A DNA stretch of 64,000 nucleotides. It comes from Streptomyces chromofuscus. Its GTDB lineage: Bacteria; Actinomycetota; Actinomycetes; Streptomycetales; Streptomycetaceae. The translations under genes were made by a program, and so were the position numbers. Every line of letters starts with the position of its first letter. The stretch's first letter is position 1. This document shows, in pieces, positions 24,777 to 34,546 of this stretch. The notes under the pieces are model-generated. The model worked only from the letters and a program-made list of their open reading frames with translations, searched no databases and had not been told where the DNA came from. Location: contig NZ_CP063374.1 in the NCBI RefSeq assembly GCF_015160875.1, positions 2,046,001 through 2,110,000 of the forward strand, in the 5' to 3' direction.

Positions 24777-26519
24777 TCACGCGCTGGGGCTGGCCGAAGC
24801 GCTGGGACTCGCCGAGGCGTCGGTGGTCTCGGACGGGGTGGGCGACGGTGTCTCGGCCGCCGTCACGTTCAGCGGGACGTTGAGCGTGGCGCCGCCCTCG
24901 GTGGTGAGGCGGAGCATGTACGTGCCGGCAGTGCCGTCCGCGTACAGCTCAGGCAGCGTGAGCAGGCCGTTCGCGTCCGTCGTCAGGCCCGACAGGGTGC
25001 GCACCGGCTGGCCGTTCGCGTCCTTGAAGTACGGGCCCTTGTCGTTCTCGGTCGGGTCGAGCACCGACTTGATCAAGGTGGCGGTGACCGCCACCCCGTC
25101 CGCCGCGGCGCCCTGGTACGTCGCCCTCACCCCGACCTGCTCGGCGAACTCGCCGCCCGCCGTGCAGCTCAGCACGGTGTCGCTGGTGCGGGCGAGAGCG
25201 TCGGCGGCGCGGGCGGTGACGGTCGCGGTGTAGTCGACGCCGGGGATCGAGCGGCCGACCACGGTGGCCCGCACGGTGAACGCGCCGGTCTTCTCGCCCG
25301 CCTGCAGCGCCGGCGCGACGGCCACGCCCGCGGTGCCGGTGACGATTGTGGCGACCTTCTCGCCTCCGGCGAAGGTCGCGTCGGTGTCGCCCACGATCGT
25401 GAAGCGGACGCGCACCTTGGCGACGCCCTTGCCGTCCTTGCCCTCGGCGCGGGTGCTGACCCGCTCGGCGAACGCGTCGCCCGCCATCGTGGTGAGCTGC
25501 GCGGTGCCGCCGTCCTCCAGGTGGTCCACCGTGTCGGTGGGGGTCTGCGGGGCGGTCGGCGGCTGGGGCGTCGGGCTGCCGGCGTCGCCGCCCGACGGCG
25601 GGGTGGGCGGCTTCGGGCTGGGCGGGTCGGTTCGCGGCTTCGGCGACGGCTTCTGCGTCGCCGGCTTCGACCGGTCCGGGTCGTCGCTGCGGTTGGCGGG
25701 CAGCGCGCCGGTGCCGTCGGGGATCTCGTGCGTGCCCTTGCGGTAGTACTCCAGCCAGGACAGGACCGTGTTCAGGTAGTCCGTCGAGTGGTTGTAGCTG
25801 AGGATCGCGCTGTGCAGGTCGTCCTCGACGGACAGGTCCCAGCCGAAGCGGCACAGGTAGTGGCCGGCGGCGAGGGCGGCGTCGTAGATGTTGTTCGGGT
25901 TCTTGACCCCGTCGCCGTTGCCGTCGCGGCCCGCCCACGCCCAGGTGGTGGGGATGAACTGCATCGGCCCCACGGCCCGGTCGTACGTGCTGTCCCCGTC
26001 GTACGCGCCGTTGTCGCTGTCGCTGATGTGCGCGAAGCCGTTGCCATTGAGCGCGGGGCCGAGGATCGGGGTGATCGTGTTGCCGTCGGCGTCGACGTTG
26101 CCGCCGCCCGCCTGGCCCGACTCGACCTTGCCGATGGCGGCGAGGAGCTCCCAGGGCAGATTGCAGCCGGGCTTGGCCTCGCGCAGCTCGGCCGCCGCCT
26201 TCTTGTAGGCGTCGAGGACGGTCGCGGGTATCCCCGCGGCGGCGTCGCCCGTGGCGGTCGGGTCGGCGACGGGGCCGACGGTGGGCGCGGGGCTGGGGCT
26301 TTCCAGCGGCGGCAGGTCGGTGTAGTACGGCGAGTTGCCGGTCGCGCCGTCCCCGGCAGGTGTGTCGGCCGAGGGCTGGGCGCCGGTGGTGCTCTGCCTG
26401 CCGGCGTCGTCGGTCTCGACTCCCGGGGCCTGGGAGGCGACCAGTGCCGCCGCCACCGCCGCGGCCACGGCGGTGTTCGTCGCGCCCTTGCGCAGCCTCC
26501 TGCCGAAATGCGCCGCCAT
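24777..26519 (-). CDS. Secreted lytic transglycosylase with C-terminal Ig-like repeats
   Basis: The 580-residue protein has a signal peptide (basic GRRLRKGATN then an Ala/Val core) and a Thr/Pro-rich linker. A MltB-like transglycosylase domain follows at about residues 100-260 (WELLAAIGKVESGQAGGG with the catalytic Glu, DRAVGPMQFIPTTWAWAGRDGNGDG, NNIYDAALAAGHYLC). After a Pro/Ser/Thr linker come about two beta-sandwich domains of the Ig/SdrD-like type, ending with a second Thr/Ser/Ala tail. It should cleave peptidoglycan glycan strands outside the cell. The ATG at 26519 follows GGGAGGGG. Confidence 0.9.
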   Translation of the reverse strand: MAAHFGRRLRKGATNTAVAAAVAAALVASQAPGVETDDAGRQSTTGAQPSADTPAGDGATGNSPYYTDLPPLESPSPAPTVGPVADPTATGDAAAGIPATVLDAYKKAAAELREAKPGCNLPWELLAAIGKVESGQAGGGNVDADGNTITPILGPALNGNGFAHISDSDNGAYDGDSTYDRAVGPMQFIPTTWAWAGRDGNGDGVKNPNNIYDAALAAGHYLCRFGWDLSVEDDLHSAILSYNHSTDYLNTVLSWLEYYRKGTHEIPDGTGALPANRSDDPDRSKPATQKPSPKPRTDPPSPKPPTPPSGGDAGSPTPQPPTAPQTPTDTVDHLEDGGTAQLTTMAGDAFAERVSTRAEGKDGKGVAKVRVRFTIVGDTDATFAGGEKVATIVTGTAGVAVAPALQAGEKTGAFTVRATVVGRSIPGVDYTATVTARAADALARTSDTVLSCTAGGEFAEQVGVRATYQGAAADGVAVTATLIKSVLDPTENDKGPYFKDANGQPVRTLSGLTTDANGLLTLPELYADGTAGTYMLRLTTEGGATLNVPLNVTAAETPSPTPSETTDASASPSASASPSA

Positions 26520-26803
26520 GAAGAGAACCCCTCCCGTGGGCGTCCGAGTCGCCCGCATATGCCCTGTTGCCACTGCTCTGTTGACGCTGTTCCGTTGATC
26601 CTGCCCTGCTGGGAGTCGCACGCACTCCCCTGCTCGTCAACCCAGGCGACCCTACGACAACTTCATTCGCCCGGGCACCCGTTCGCGGCCGTTCTTCACC
26701 GCTTGGCCATGCGGTGTTGTGACGCCGGCCGCCCTTGAGGTCCGCGCACTCGCCGCCTGCCGTCGCTCATACTGGACGTCAACGTCCGCCCAGGGGAGCA
26801 CTG

Positions 26804-27652
26804 TTGCCGTTCACGCTCAGTCATGCGGCAGCCGTGCTGCCCGCCGTCCGTCCCGATGGAACCGGCCGCGGCCCGCTGGTGCCGGCCGTGCTCGTCGCGG
26901 GATCGTTCGCGCCCGACATGCCCTATTACGTGGCGAGTGTGCTGTCCGGCGCGATGAAGTTCGGCGACGTGACGCACTCCTTCGCGGGGGTCTTCACCGT
27001 CGACGTGCTCATCGCCTGGCTTCTGGTGGGGCTGTGGCTGCTGCTGCGCGAACCGCTGGTGGCCCTGCTGCCGCGCGGGTGGCAGCCACGGGTGGCCTCC
27101 CTGCTGCGCTGCGGGGCGGCACGCGCGCGCGTACGGCCCTCCCTGGTGGCGCGGTGGTACGTCTCCGCCGTGCTCGGCGCGCTCACGCACGTCGTCTGGG
27201 ACGCGTTCACGCACCTCGACCGGTGGGGGATGCGGCTGTTCCCGGTGCTGGGCCGGGAGATCGCGGGCTCGCCGCTGTACTGGTACCTGCAGTACGGCGG
27301 TTCGGCGGTGGCCGCGGTCGTCATCGCCCTGTTCGTGGCGGTCGCGCTGCGGCGGACGCCGCCGGCCGAGCCGGTGGGGGTTCCCGCGTTGCCGGTGCGG
27401 GACCGGTGGCTGGCGTTCCTCGCGATCGGCGGCTGCGCGGCGGTGGCGGCGGCGCATCGGGCGGCGCGCTGGTGGGCCTACTGGGGATCCTCGGCGAAGC
27501 CCTGGGAACTGATCCCGACCCTGTGCTTCGGCGCGGGGGCGGGGCTGGTGCTGGGGGTTCTGGCGTACGCCGTGGCGGTGCGGCTGCGGCGACCGGTTGT
27601 CGTCCCCCGGGCCCGTCGTTCGGATCAGGTCACAGCGAGCCGACAGCGCTGA
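26804..27652 (+). CDS. DUF4184 family membrane protein
   Basis: The 282-residue protein begins LPFTLSHAAAVLPAVRP, the conserved DUF4184 opening, and contains SFAPDMPYYV and GALTHVVWDAFTH. The His/Asp residues sit in membrane helices much as in metal-dependent hydrolases of the YdjM/YbcI type. Five to six transmembrane segments are visible. The start is a TTG at 26804 eight bases after AGGGGAG; no ATG or GTG fits. Function unknown. Confidence 0.85.
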   Translation: MPFTLSHAAAVLPAVRPDGTGRGPLVPAVLVAGSFAPDMPYYVASVLSGAMKFGDVTHSFAGVFTVDVLIAWLLVGLWLLLREPLVALLPRGWQPRVASLLRCGAARARVRPSLVARWYVSAVLGALTHVVWDAFTHLDRWGMRLFPVLGREIAGSPLYWYLQYGGSAVAAVVIALFVAVALRRTPPAEPVGVPALPVRDRWLAFLAIGGCAAVAAAHRAARWWAYWGSSAKPWELIPTLCFGAGAGLVLGVLAYAVAVRLRRPVVVPRARRSDQVTASRQR

Positions 27653-27699
27653 CCGGCGCCAGGCCTCGCGCGTCCGCGGCGTGAACCGTACGACCGGCC

Positions 27700-28083
27700 C
27701 TAGCGGTTCGGGAGGGGTCGGCAGGGAGCGGGACCGGAGCCGTCAGGGGGCCTGATCGCTCCGGCCACGACGGGAAGCGGCGCGACGAACACGGTGAGGG
27801 TGCTTGCCGGGCGGGCGGCGCGGGGCAGCAGGGTCAGGCAGAGCGCCAGGTAGCCGCGGGCCAGGTCGGCCCACAGGCGCCATGCCGCGGTGTCGCGGGC
27901 GCGGGGAGCGAGGGGTCTGCGGCTGTTCCAGTGGGCGGTGACGCGGCGGCGGAGATCCGCCGCGGCGTGGGACAGGACGGCCGCCGGGCCGCCGGGGACG
28001 CGGGCGGTGCTTGCGCCGACCGCGTGGGCCGGAGGCGGTGCCTGAGCCGGTGCCGTTCGGCGGCTGAGCATGCGTATACCCAT
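27700..28083 (-). CDS. Conserved hypothetical protein, Arg/Pro/Ala-rich
   Basis: The 127-residue protein starts MGIRMLSRRTAPAQAPPPAH. It has one moderately hydrophobic helix around residues 70-90 (WADLARGYLALCLTLLP) and another near VFVAPLPVVAGAI, so it may be membrane-associated. Codon bias fits a real gene. I do not recognise a family. It is convergent with the DUF4184 gene and borders the repeat block. Confidence 0.5.
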   Translation of the reverse strand: MGIRMLSRRTAPAQAPPPAHAVGASTARVPGGPAAVLSHAAADLRRRVTAHWNSRRPLAPRARDTAAWRLWADLARGYLALCLTLLPRAARPASTLTVFVAPLPVVAGAIRPPDGSGPAPCRPLPNR

Positions 28084-28309
28084 GGCGGCATCTTGACCGG
28101 CCCGGACGGCGGGCGGCGCTTCCGCGGGGGCCACGCGAGTGAAGGGCCCTCCGGGGTGGGGCGGGGGCGGCGGCTGGTCCGAGGGGGCGGTGAGCTGCGG
28201 GGTTGCGGGGGATGGGGAAGGTCGGGGGTGGTCCCGGATGCGATCAGCCGTGGTCCCCGCAGCATCGGGCGCCGTGGTCAGGGGGTCGGCCCTGGCCTCG
28301 CTCGGGGAC

Positions 28310-28644
28310 GGTCACCGTGACGAGGAGGTCCGCTGCGGCCTCACGGCACGACAGGCACCGCGGTGAGGGCTGTCAGCCCTGTCTCGTGGGGGGACGTCCT
28401 CACCGCCCGCTCAGCGAGCCCAGGCACAGGGGTCAGCCCTGGCTCGTGGGGGGACGGTCACCGTGACGAGGAGGTCCGCTGCGGCCTCACGGCACGACAG
28501 GCACCGCGGTGAGGGCTGTCAGCCCTGTCTCGTGGGGGGACGTCCTCACCGCCCGCTCAGCGAGCCCAGGCACAGGGGTCAGCCCTGGCTCGTGGGGGGA
28601 CGGTCACCGTGACGAGGAGGTCCGCTGCGGCCTCACGGCACGAC
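28310..28644. repeat. 146-bp direct tandem repeat, 2.3 copies
   Basis: A 146-bp unit starting GGTCACCGTGACGAGGAGGT occurs at 28310 and 28456 with no visible difference, and a third copy starting at 28602 is cut after about 43 bases. The period is not a multiple of three and no frame is preserved across copies, so it does not encode a protein repeat. Each unit contains the inverted pair GGTCACCGTGACG and two near-identical arms CAGCCCTGTCTCGTGGGGGGAC / CAGCCCTGGCTCGTGGGGGGAC. Confidence 0.93.
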
Positions 28645-28938
28645 GGACAACCCGGCGAGGACTCCGTTGCAGCCTCACGGCACGGTGGGCATTGCGGCGA
28701 GGTGGGTCAGCGGTGGCCTCAGGGCGAGGCGGGCACCAGGGGGTCCGCTGCGGGGTCTCGGAGAGCTGGGCATCGCCGGGGCGCGCCACCGGCCGGTCAC
28801 CGACGCGGCGGCGAGGGCACCGCGTCGCCGCGGCGGCGGGCGCACCCACGCAGCCGTAGGCTCCCGGCATCGCGATCGAGGCCCCCGGCACCCCCGCCGA
28901 GGGCCCTGTGCGCGCCGGAGGCGGACTGGGACCGTTCC

Positions 28939-29203
28939 CCCAGAGGCCACCGGCGAACCGTAGCCGTCCCTTCAGAGGCCTCCGGGCGAACCAGTAGCCG
29001 TCGCCCCGTAGGCCACCGGCGGACACTGGCCGCCCTCCGGAAACCACCGGCGGACTTCGGCCGTCCCCCCGGGAGGCCACCTGCGGCCACCACTGGGCTC
29101 CCCCAGAAGCCACCGGCGGACCTTGGCCGTCCCGTGGGAGGCCACCGTCGAGCAGTGACCGCCCCCGGGAGGCCACCGGCGCCGAGTGACCGTCCGCCGC
29201 AGG
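28939..29203. repeat. Degenerate ~33-bp tandem repeat, about eight copies
   Basis: Loose copies of GAGGCCACCGGCGGAC-n-TGGCCGTCCCCCG follow one another with periods of 31-35 bp up to the polA stop codon. The array is diverged, unlike the identical 146-bp repeat beside it. Together with 28084-28309 and 28645-28938, which are GC-rich and without a credible gene, this makes a non-coding block of about 1.1 kb. Confidence 0.75.
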
Positions 29204-31930
29204 CTAGTGCGCGGCCGACTCCCAGTCGGGTCCCACGCCCACCGAGACGTCGAGCGGCGCCCTGAGGTCGACGGCGTGGGACATCTCGCGGCGGACCAGT
29301 TCCTCCGCCGCCTCCCGCTCACCGGGAGCGATCTCCAGGACGATTTCGTCATGGACCTGGAGGAGCAGCCGGGACCTGAGGTCCGCCGCGCGCAGCGCGT
29401 CGTCCACCTTGAGCATGGCGATCTTGACGATGTCGGCCGCCGTGCCCTGGATGGGCGCGTTGAGGGCCATGCGCTCGGCCGCCTCGCGACGCTGGCGGTT
29501 GTCGCTGTTGAGGTCGGGGAGATAGCGCCGGCGGCCGAAGATCGTCGCCGTGTATCCCGTCGCCCGCGCCTCGTCGACCGCCCGGCGCAGATAGTCCCGT
29601 ACACCGCCGAAGCGCTCGAAGTACGCGTCCATCAGGGCACGGGCCTCGGCCGCCTCGATGTTCAGCTGCTGGGAGAGACCGAACGCCGACAGCCCGTAGG
29701 CCAGGCCGTACGACATCGCCTTGATCTTGCGGCGCATCTCCGCGTCCACCGCCGTGGGCTCGACCGCGAACACCTGCGAGGCGGCCGTGGTGTGCAGGTC
29801 CTCGCCGGAGGTGAACGCCTCGATCAGGCCTGCGTCCTCGGACAGGTGGGCCATCACGCGCAACTCGATCTGGCTGTAGTCGGCCGTCATCAGCGACTCG
29901 TAGCCCTCGCCGACGACGAAACCGCGGCGGATCGCCCGGCCCTCGTCCGTGCGCACCGGGATGTTCTGCAGGTTCGGGTCCGTCGACGACAGACGGCCGG
30001 TCGCGGCGACCGTCTGGTTGAACGTGGTGTGGATGCGGCCGTCGGTCGCGATCGTCTTGATCAGGCCCTCGACCGTGACGCGCAGCTTCGCCTGCTCACG
30101 GTGCCGGAGCATGATCACCGGCAGTTCGTTGTCGGTCTGGGTCGCCAGCCAGGCCAGCGCGTCGGCGTCCGTGGTGTAGCCGGTCTTCGTCTTCTTCGTC
30201 TTGGGCAGGGCCAGCTCGCCGAAGAGGACCTCCTGGAGCTGCTTGGGCGAGCCCAGGTTGAACTCGTGCCCGGCCGCCGCGTGCGCCTCCTTCACGGCCT
30301 GCTGCACGGCACCGGCGAACGTCTGTTCCATGGCCTCCAGGTGGGAGCGGTCGGCCGCGATGCCGTTGCGCTCCATCCGGGCCAGCAGCGCCGACGTCGG
30401 CAGCTCCATGTCGCGCAGCAGGTCCGCCGCGCCGACCTCTTCCAGCCGGCCCTCGAAGGCCTGGCCCAGGTCGAGGATCGCGCGGGCCTGCACCATCAGC
30501 GCCTCGGCCTCGGCCCCGTCGTCCGCGCCGAAGGCGAGCTGGCCGTCGGCGGAGGCGGCGGGCGCCAACTCGCGGTGCAGGTACTCCAGGGACAGCGCGT
30601 CCAGGTCGAAGGAGCGGCGGCCCGGCTTGACCAGGTAGGCGGCGAGCGCCGTGTCCATGGTGACGCCCGCGATGGTCCAGCCGTGCTCGGCGAAGACCCG
30701 CATGGCGCCCTTGGCGTCGTGGAAGACCTTGGGCCGGCCGGCGTCGGCCAGCCAGGCCGCGAACGCCTTCTCGTCGGCCTCGTCCAGCTCGGCCGGGTCA
30801 AGCCAGGCGGCCGCACCCTCGGGAGCGGCGAGCGCGACCTCGGCGACCGAGCCCGTGCCGAGCGCCCAGGTGTCGACGGTGGCCACACCGAGCGGGCCCG
30901 TGCCGTGCTCGGCGAGCCAGGGCGCCAGCTCGCCCGTGCCCAGGACCGTGCCGTCCAGCTCGACGCCGTCCGTCACGACCGGCGTCGTCTCGGCCTCCTC
31001 GGCGCCCGGGTCGACGCCGAACAGCCGCTCGCGCAGCGAGGGGTTCCTGATCTCCAGGGTGTCCAGCACCATCGCGACGGCCTTGCGGTCGTACGGCACG
31101 CGCGCGAGGTCGGCGACCGTCCCGGGCAGCTCGACCTGCCGCTCCAGCTCGGTGAGCCGGCGGTTGAGCTTCACCGCCTCCAGGTGGTCGCGCAGGTTCT
31201 GCCCGGCCTTGCCCTTGACCTCGTCGACGCGCTCGACCAGCTCCGCGAACGAACCGAACTGGTTGATCCACTTGGCGGCCGTCTTCTCGCCGACGCCGGG
31301 GATGCCGGGCAGGTTGTCCGACGGGTCGCCGCGCAGCGCCGCGAAGTCGGGGTACTGCGCGGGCGTCAACCCGTACTTCTCGAGGACCTTCTCCGGGGTG
31401 AACCGGGTCAGCTCCGAGACGCCCTTCGTCGGGTAGAGCACCGTCGTGTGCTCGGAGACGAGCTGGAAGGAGTCGCGGTCGCCGGTGACGATCAGCACCT
31501 CGAAGCCCTCGGCCTCGGCCTGCGTGGTGAGCGTGGCGATGACGTCGTCCGCCTCGTACCCCTCGATCGCGAAGCGCGGGGCGTGCATCGCGTCGAGCAG
31601 CTCGCCGATCAGCTCGACCTGGCCCTTGAACTCGTCCGGAGCCTTGGAGCGGTTCGCCTTGTACTCCGTGAACTCCTCGGAGCGCCAGGTCTTGCGGGAG
31701 ACGTCGAAGGCCACCGCGAAGTGCGTGGGCTCCTCGTCGCGCAGCGTGTTCGCCAGCATCGACGCGAAGCCGTAGATCGCGTTCGTCGGCTGGCCCGTCA
31801 CGGTCGTGAAGTTCTCCGCGGGCAGCGCGAAGAACGCGCGGTAGGCCAGCGAGTGCCCGTCCATGAGCATCAGGCGCGGACGGGTACCGCCGGGGGTGTT
31901 CTCGGTCTTCTTCGATGCTGTCTCTGCCAC
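29204..31930 (-). CDS. polA: DNA polymerase I
   Basis: The 908-residue enzyme fills gaps and removes primers. The N-terminal 5'-3' exonuclease domain is intact (LMLMDGHSLAYRAFF, VTGDRDSFQLV, GDPSDNLPGIPGVGEKTAAKW). The middle 3'-5' exonuclease domain is degenerate; the motif I position reads ATVDTWAL without the catalytic Glu and the later motifs are not recognisable, as in many actinobacteria. The polymerase domain has motif A DYSQIELRVMAHLSED, motif B RRKIKAMSYGLAYGLSAFG and motif C LLQVHDEIVLE. The GTG at 31930 is chosen (VAETASKKTEN start); a GTG at 31954 would add eight residues. Confidence 0.97.
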   Translation of the reverse strand: MAETASKKTENTPGGTRPRLMLMDGHSLAYRAFFALPAENFTTVTGQPTNAIYGFASMLANTLRDEEPTHFAVAFDVSRKTWRSEEFTEYKANRSKAPDEFKGQVELIGELLDAMHAPRFAIEGYEADDVIATLTTQAEAEGFEVLIVTGDRDSFQLVSEHTTVLYPTKGVSELTRFTPEKVLEKYGLTPAQYPDFAALRGDPSDNLPGIPGVGEKTAAKWINQFGSFAELVERVDEVKGKAGQNLRDHLEAVKLNRRLTELERQVELPGTVADLARVPYDRKAVAMVLDTLEIRNPSLRERLFGVDPGAEEAETTPVVTDGVELDGTVLGTGELAPWLAEHGTGPLGVATVDTWALGTGSVAEVALAAPEGAAAWLDPAELDEADEKAFAAWLADAGRPKVFHDAKGAMRVFAEHGWTIAGVTMDTALAAYLVKPGRRSFDLDALSLEYLHRELAPAASADGQLAFGADDGAEAEALMVQARAILDLGQAFEGRLEEVGAADLLRDMELPTSALLARMERNGIAADRSHLEAMEQTFAGAVQQAVKEAHAAAGHEFNLGSPKQLQEVLFGELALPKTKKTKTGYTTDADALAWLATQTDNELPVIMLRHREQAKLRVTVEGLIKTIATDGRIHTTFNQTVAATGRLSSTDPNLQNIPVRTDEGRAIRRGFVVGEGYESLMTADYSQIELRVMAHLSEDAGLIEAFTSGEDLHTTAASQVFAVEPTAVDAEMRRKIKAMSYGLAYGLSAFGLSQQLNIEAAEARALMDAYFERFGGVRDYLRRAVDEARATGYTATIFGRRRYLPDLNSDNRQRREAAERMALNAPIQGTAADIVKIAMLKVDDALRAADLRSRLLLQVHDEIVLEIAPGEREAAEELVRREMSHAVDLRAPLDVSVGVGPDWESAAH

Positions 31931-32192
31931 GCCCCCGATCCTGCCACGCCGCACTGACAGCCCGCCCCGGGCCGCCCTGCCGCGAGATGATCGCGTACCG
32001 GTGGCGACGGGTGTCGAAGGCTGGGGCCTGCGGGCCGCGCGGTGTCCGCCGTCGTGGTCGCGAACGGCGCCGGAGCCTGCGCCGGCGCCGGCTTTGCCGA
32101 CGTCCTCCGTCCGGCCCGGCCTCCATCGCTGTCACTGCCGCGTGCGAGGATCGGAGACGTAGCTCACACGTGTCCGCAAAGGAGAGCGCGCG

Positions 32193-34472
32193 ATGGCAAC
32201 GAAGCCGCCCAAGGCCGATCCGGTTCAGGACGCGCCGCAGGTCGCCGAGCCGCAGCACGCGGCGGCCGGGCTGCCCGCCATCGGGCACACCCTGCGCATC
32301 GCCCAGCAGCAGATGGGCGTCCGGCGCACCGCGCTGACGCTCCTCAGCGTCAACCAGAAGGACGGCTTCGACTGCCCCGGCTGCGCCTGGCCGGAGCCGG
32401 ACCACCGGCACAAGGCGGAGTTCTGTGAGAACGGGGCGAAGGCGGTCGCCGAGGAGGCCACCCTGCGCCGGGTCACCCCGGAGTTCTTCGCCGCCCACCC
32501 GGTCGCCGACCTCGCGACCCGCAGTGGCTACTGGCTCGGGCAGCAGGGCCGGCTCACGCACCCCATGTACCTGCCCGAGGGGGCGGAGCACTACGAGCCG
32601 GTCACGTGGGAGCGCGCCTTCGACATCGTCGCCGAGGAGATCGCCGCGCTCTCCTCCCCCGACGAGGCCGTCTTCTACACCTCGGGACGGACCAGCAACG
32701 AGGCCGCGTTCCTGTACCAGCTGTTCGCGCGCGAGCTCGGCACGAACAACCTGCCCGACTGCTCGAACATGTGCCACGAGTCGTCCGGCTCGGCGCTGTC
32801 GGAGACCATCGGCATCGGCAAGGGCAGCGTCCTGCTGGAGGACCTGTACCGGGCGGACCTGATCGTCGTGGCCGGGCAGAACCCCGGCACCAACCATCCG
32901 CGCATGCTCTCCGCCCTGGAGAAGGCCAAGGCGAACGGCGCGCGGATCATCAGCGTCAATCCGCTGCCCGAGGCGGGCCTGGAGCGGTTCAAGAACCCGC
33001 AGACGCCCAAGGGCCTGACCAGCGGGTCCTCGCTCACGGACCTGTTCCTGCAGATCCGCATCGGCGGCGACCAGGCCCTGTTCCGCCTCCTCAACAAGCT
33101 GATCGTGGAGACCGAGGGCGCCGTCGACGAGGAGTTCGTCCGCGAACACACCCACGGGTACGAGGAGTTCGCCGCCGCCGCCCGCGCCGCCGACTGGGAC
33201 GAGACGCTCACGGCGACCGGCCTCGCACCCCGGCAGATCCACGAGGCCCTGGAGATGGTCCTCGCCTCCGAGCGCACCATCGTCTGCTGGGCGATGGGCC
33301 TCACCCAGCACAAGCACGCGGTGCCGACCATCCGCGAGGTGGTCAACTTCCTCCTGCTGCGCGGCAACATCGGCCGTCCCGGCGCGGGCGTGTGCCCGGT
33401 GCGCGGCCACTCCAACGTCCAGGGCGACCGCACCATGGGCATCTTCGAACGCCCGGCACCCGCCTTCCTGGACGCCCTGGAGCGCGAGTTCGGGTTCGCT
33501 CCGCCGCGCGAGCACGGCTACGACGTCGTACGCGCCATCCGCGCCCTGCGCGACGGCGAGGCGAAGGTCTTCTTCGCCATGGGCGGCAATTTCGTCTCCG
33601 CCTCCCCCGACACCGAGGTCACCGAGGCCGCGATGCGGCGTGCCCGCCTCACGGTGCACGTGTCGACGAAGCTCAACCGCAGCCACGTCGTCACGGGCGC
33701 GCGGGCGCTGATCCTGCCCACCCTGGGCCGCACCGAGCGCGACCTCCAGGGCAGCGGTGAGCAGTTCGTGACGGTCGAGGACTCCATGGGCATGGTGCAC
33801 GCGTCCCGCGGCCGTCTGGAGCCCGCGAGCGCGCATCTGCTGTCCGAACCGGCCATCGTCTGCCGCATGGCACGCCGCGTGCTGGGCGAGCGCAGCCTCA
33901 CCCCGTGGGAGGAGTTCGAGAAGGACTACGCCACGGTCCGCGACCGCATCGCCCGCGTGGTCCCCGGTTTCGAGGACTTCAACGCGCGTGTGGCCCGCCC
34001 CGGCGGCTTCGCCCTGCCGCACGCCCCGCGCGACGAGCGCCGCTTCCCGACGGCCACCGGCAAGGCCAACTTCACCGCGGCGCCCGTCGAGTACCCGAGG
34101 CTGCCCGAGGGCCGGCTGCTGCTGCAGACCCTGCGCTCGCACGACCAGTACAACACCACGATCTACGGCCTCGACGACCGCTACCGGGGCATCAGGAACG
34201 GCCGCCGGATCGTCCTCGTGAACCCCGAGGACGCGCGCGAGCTGGGGATCGCCGACGGCTCGTACGTCGACCTCGTCAGCGAGTGGACGGACGGCGTGGA
34301 GCGCCGGGCGCCCGGTTTCCGGGTCGTGCACTACCCGACCGCGCGGGGCTGCGCCGCCGCCTACTACCCCGAGACGAACGTCCTCGTCCCGCTGGACGCC
34401 ACCGCCGACGTCAGCAACACCCCGGCCAGCAAGTCCGTCGTCGTCCGTCTGGAACAATCGGCGACCGACTGA
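32193..34472 (+). CDS. FdhF/YdeP-type molybdopterin oxidoreductase
   Basis: The 759-residue protein belongs to the molybdopterin oxidoreductase superfamily, formate dehydrogenase H-like branch. Visible features are CPGCAWPEP and CENGAK in the N-terminal region, FYTSGRTSNEAAFL, the Mo-site region NMCHESSGSAL, RGNIGRPGAGVCPVRGHSNVQGDRTMG, and the C-terminal molydopterin dinucleotide-binding domain (SHDQYNTTIYGLDDRYRGI). No electron-transfer subunit gene is adjacent, as usual for YdeP-type proteins. The substrate is not certain; formate is only one possibility. The ATG follows AAAGGAGA. Confidence 0.92.
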   Translation: MATKPPKADPVQDAPQVAEPQHAAAGLPAIGHTLRIAQQQMGVRRTALTLLSVNQKDGFDCPGCAWPEPDHRHKAEFCENGAKAVAEEATLRRVTPEFFAAHPVADLATRSGYWLGQQGRLTHPMYLPEGAEHYEPVTWERAFDIVAEEIAALSSPDEAVFYTSGRTSNEAAFLYQLFARELGTNNLPDCSNMCHESSGSALSETIGIGKGSVLLEDLYRADLIVVAGQNPGTNHPRMLSALEKAKANGARIISVNPLPEAGLERFKNPQTPKGLTSGSSLTDLFLQIRIGGDQALFRLLNKLIVETEGAVDEEFVREHTHGYEEFAAAARAADWDETLTATGLAPRQIHEALEMVLASERTIVCWAMGLTQHKHAVPTIREVVNFLLLRGNIGRPGAGVCPVRGHSNVQGDRTMGIFERPAPAFLDALEREFGFAPPREHGYDVVRAIRALRDGEAKVFFAMGGNFVSASPDTEVTEAAMRRARLTVHVSTKLNRSHVVTGARALILPTLGRTERDLQGSGEQFVTVEDSMGMVHASRGRLEPASAHLLSEPAIVCRMARRVLGERSLTPWEEFEKDYATVRDRIARVVPGFEDFNARVARPGGFALPHAPRDERRFPTATGKANFTAAPVEYPRLPEGRLLLQTLRSHDQYNTTIYGLDDRYRGIRNGRRIVLVNPEDARELGIADGSYVDLVSEWTDGVERRAPGFRVVHYPTARGCAAAYYPETNVLVPLDATADVSNTPASKSVVVRLEQSATD

Positions 34473-34546
34473 GCGTTTGCTCAGCCAGAGCGCAACCGGC
34501 CTCGACCCGGTCCGACGACGAAGACGACGAAACGGAGCCAGTCCCC

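Noticed and set aside
28310..28644. CRISPR array
   Set aside because: The repeats are 146 bp, contiguous and without unique spacers; no cas genes are present.
30798..34457. Very long minus-strand open frame spanning polA's 5' part and the molybdoenzyme gene
   Set aside because: It is antisense to the FdhF-type gene, with composition typical of a GC-rich shadow frame and no recognisable domain.
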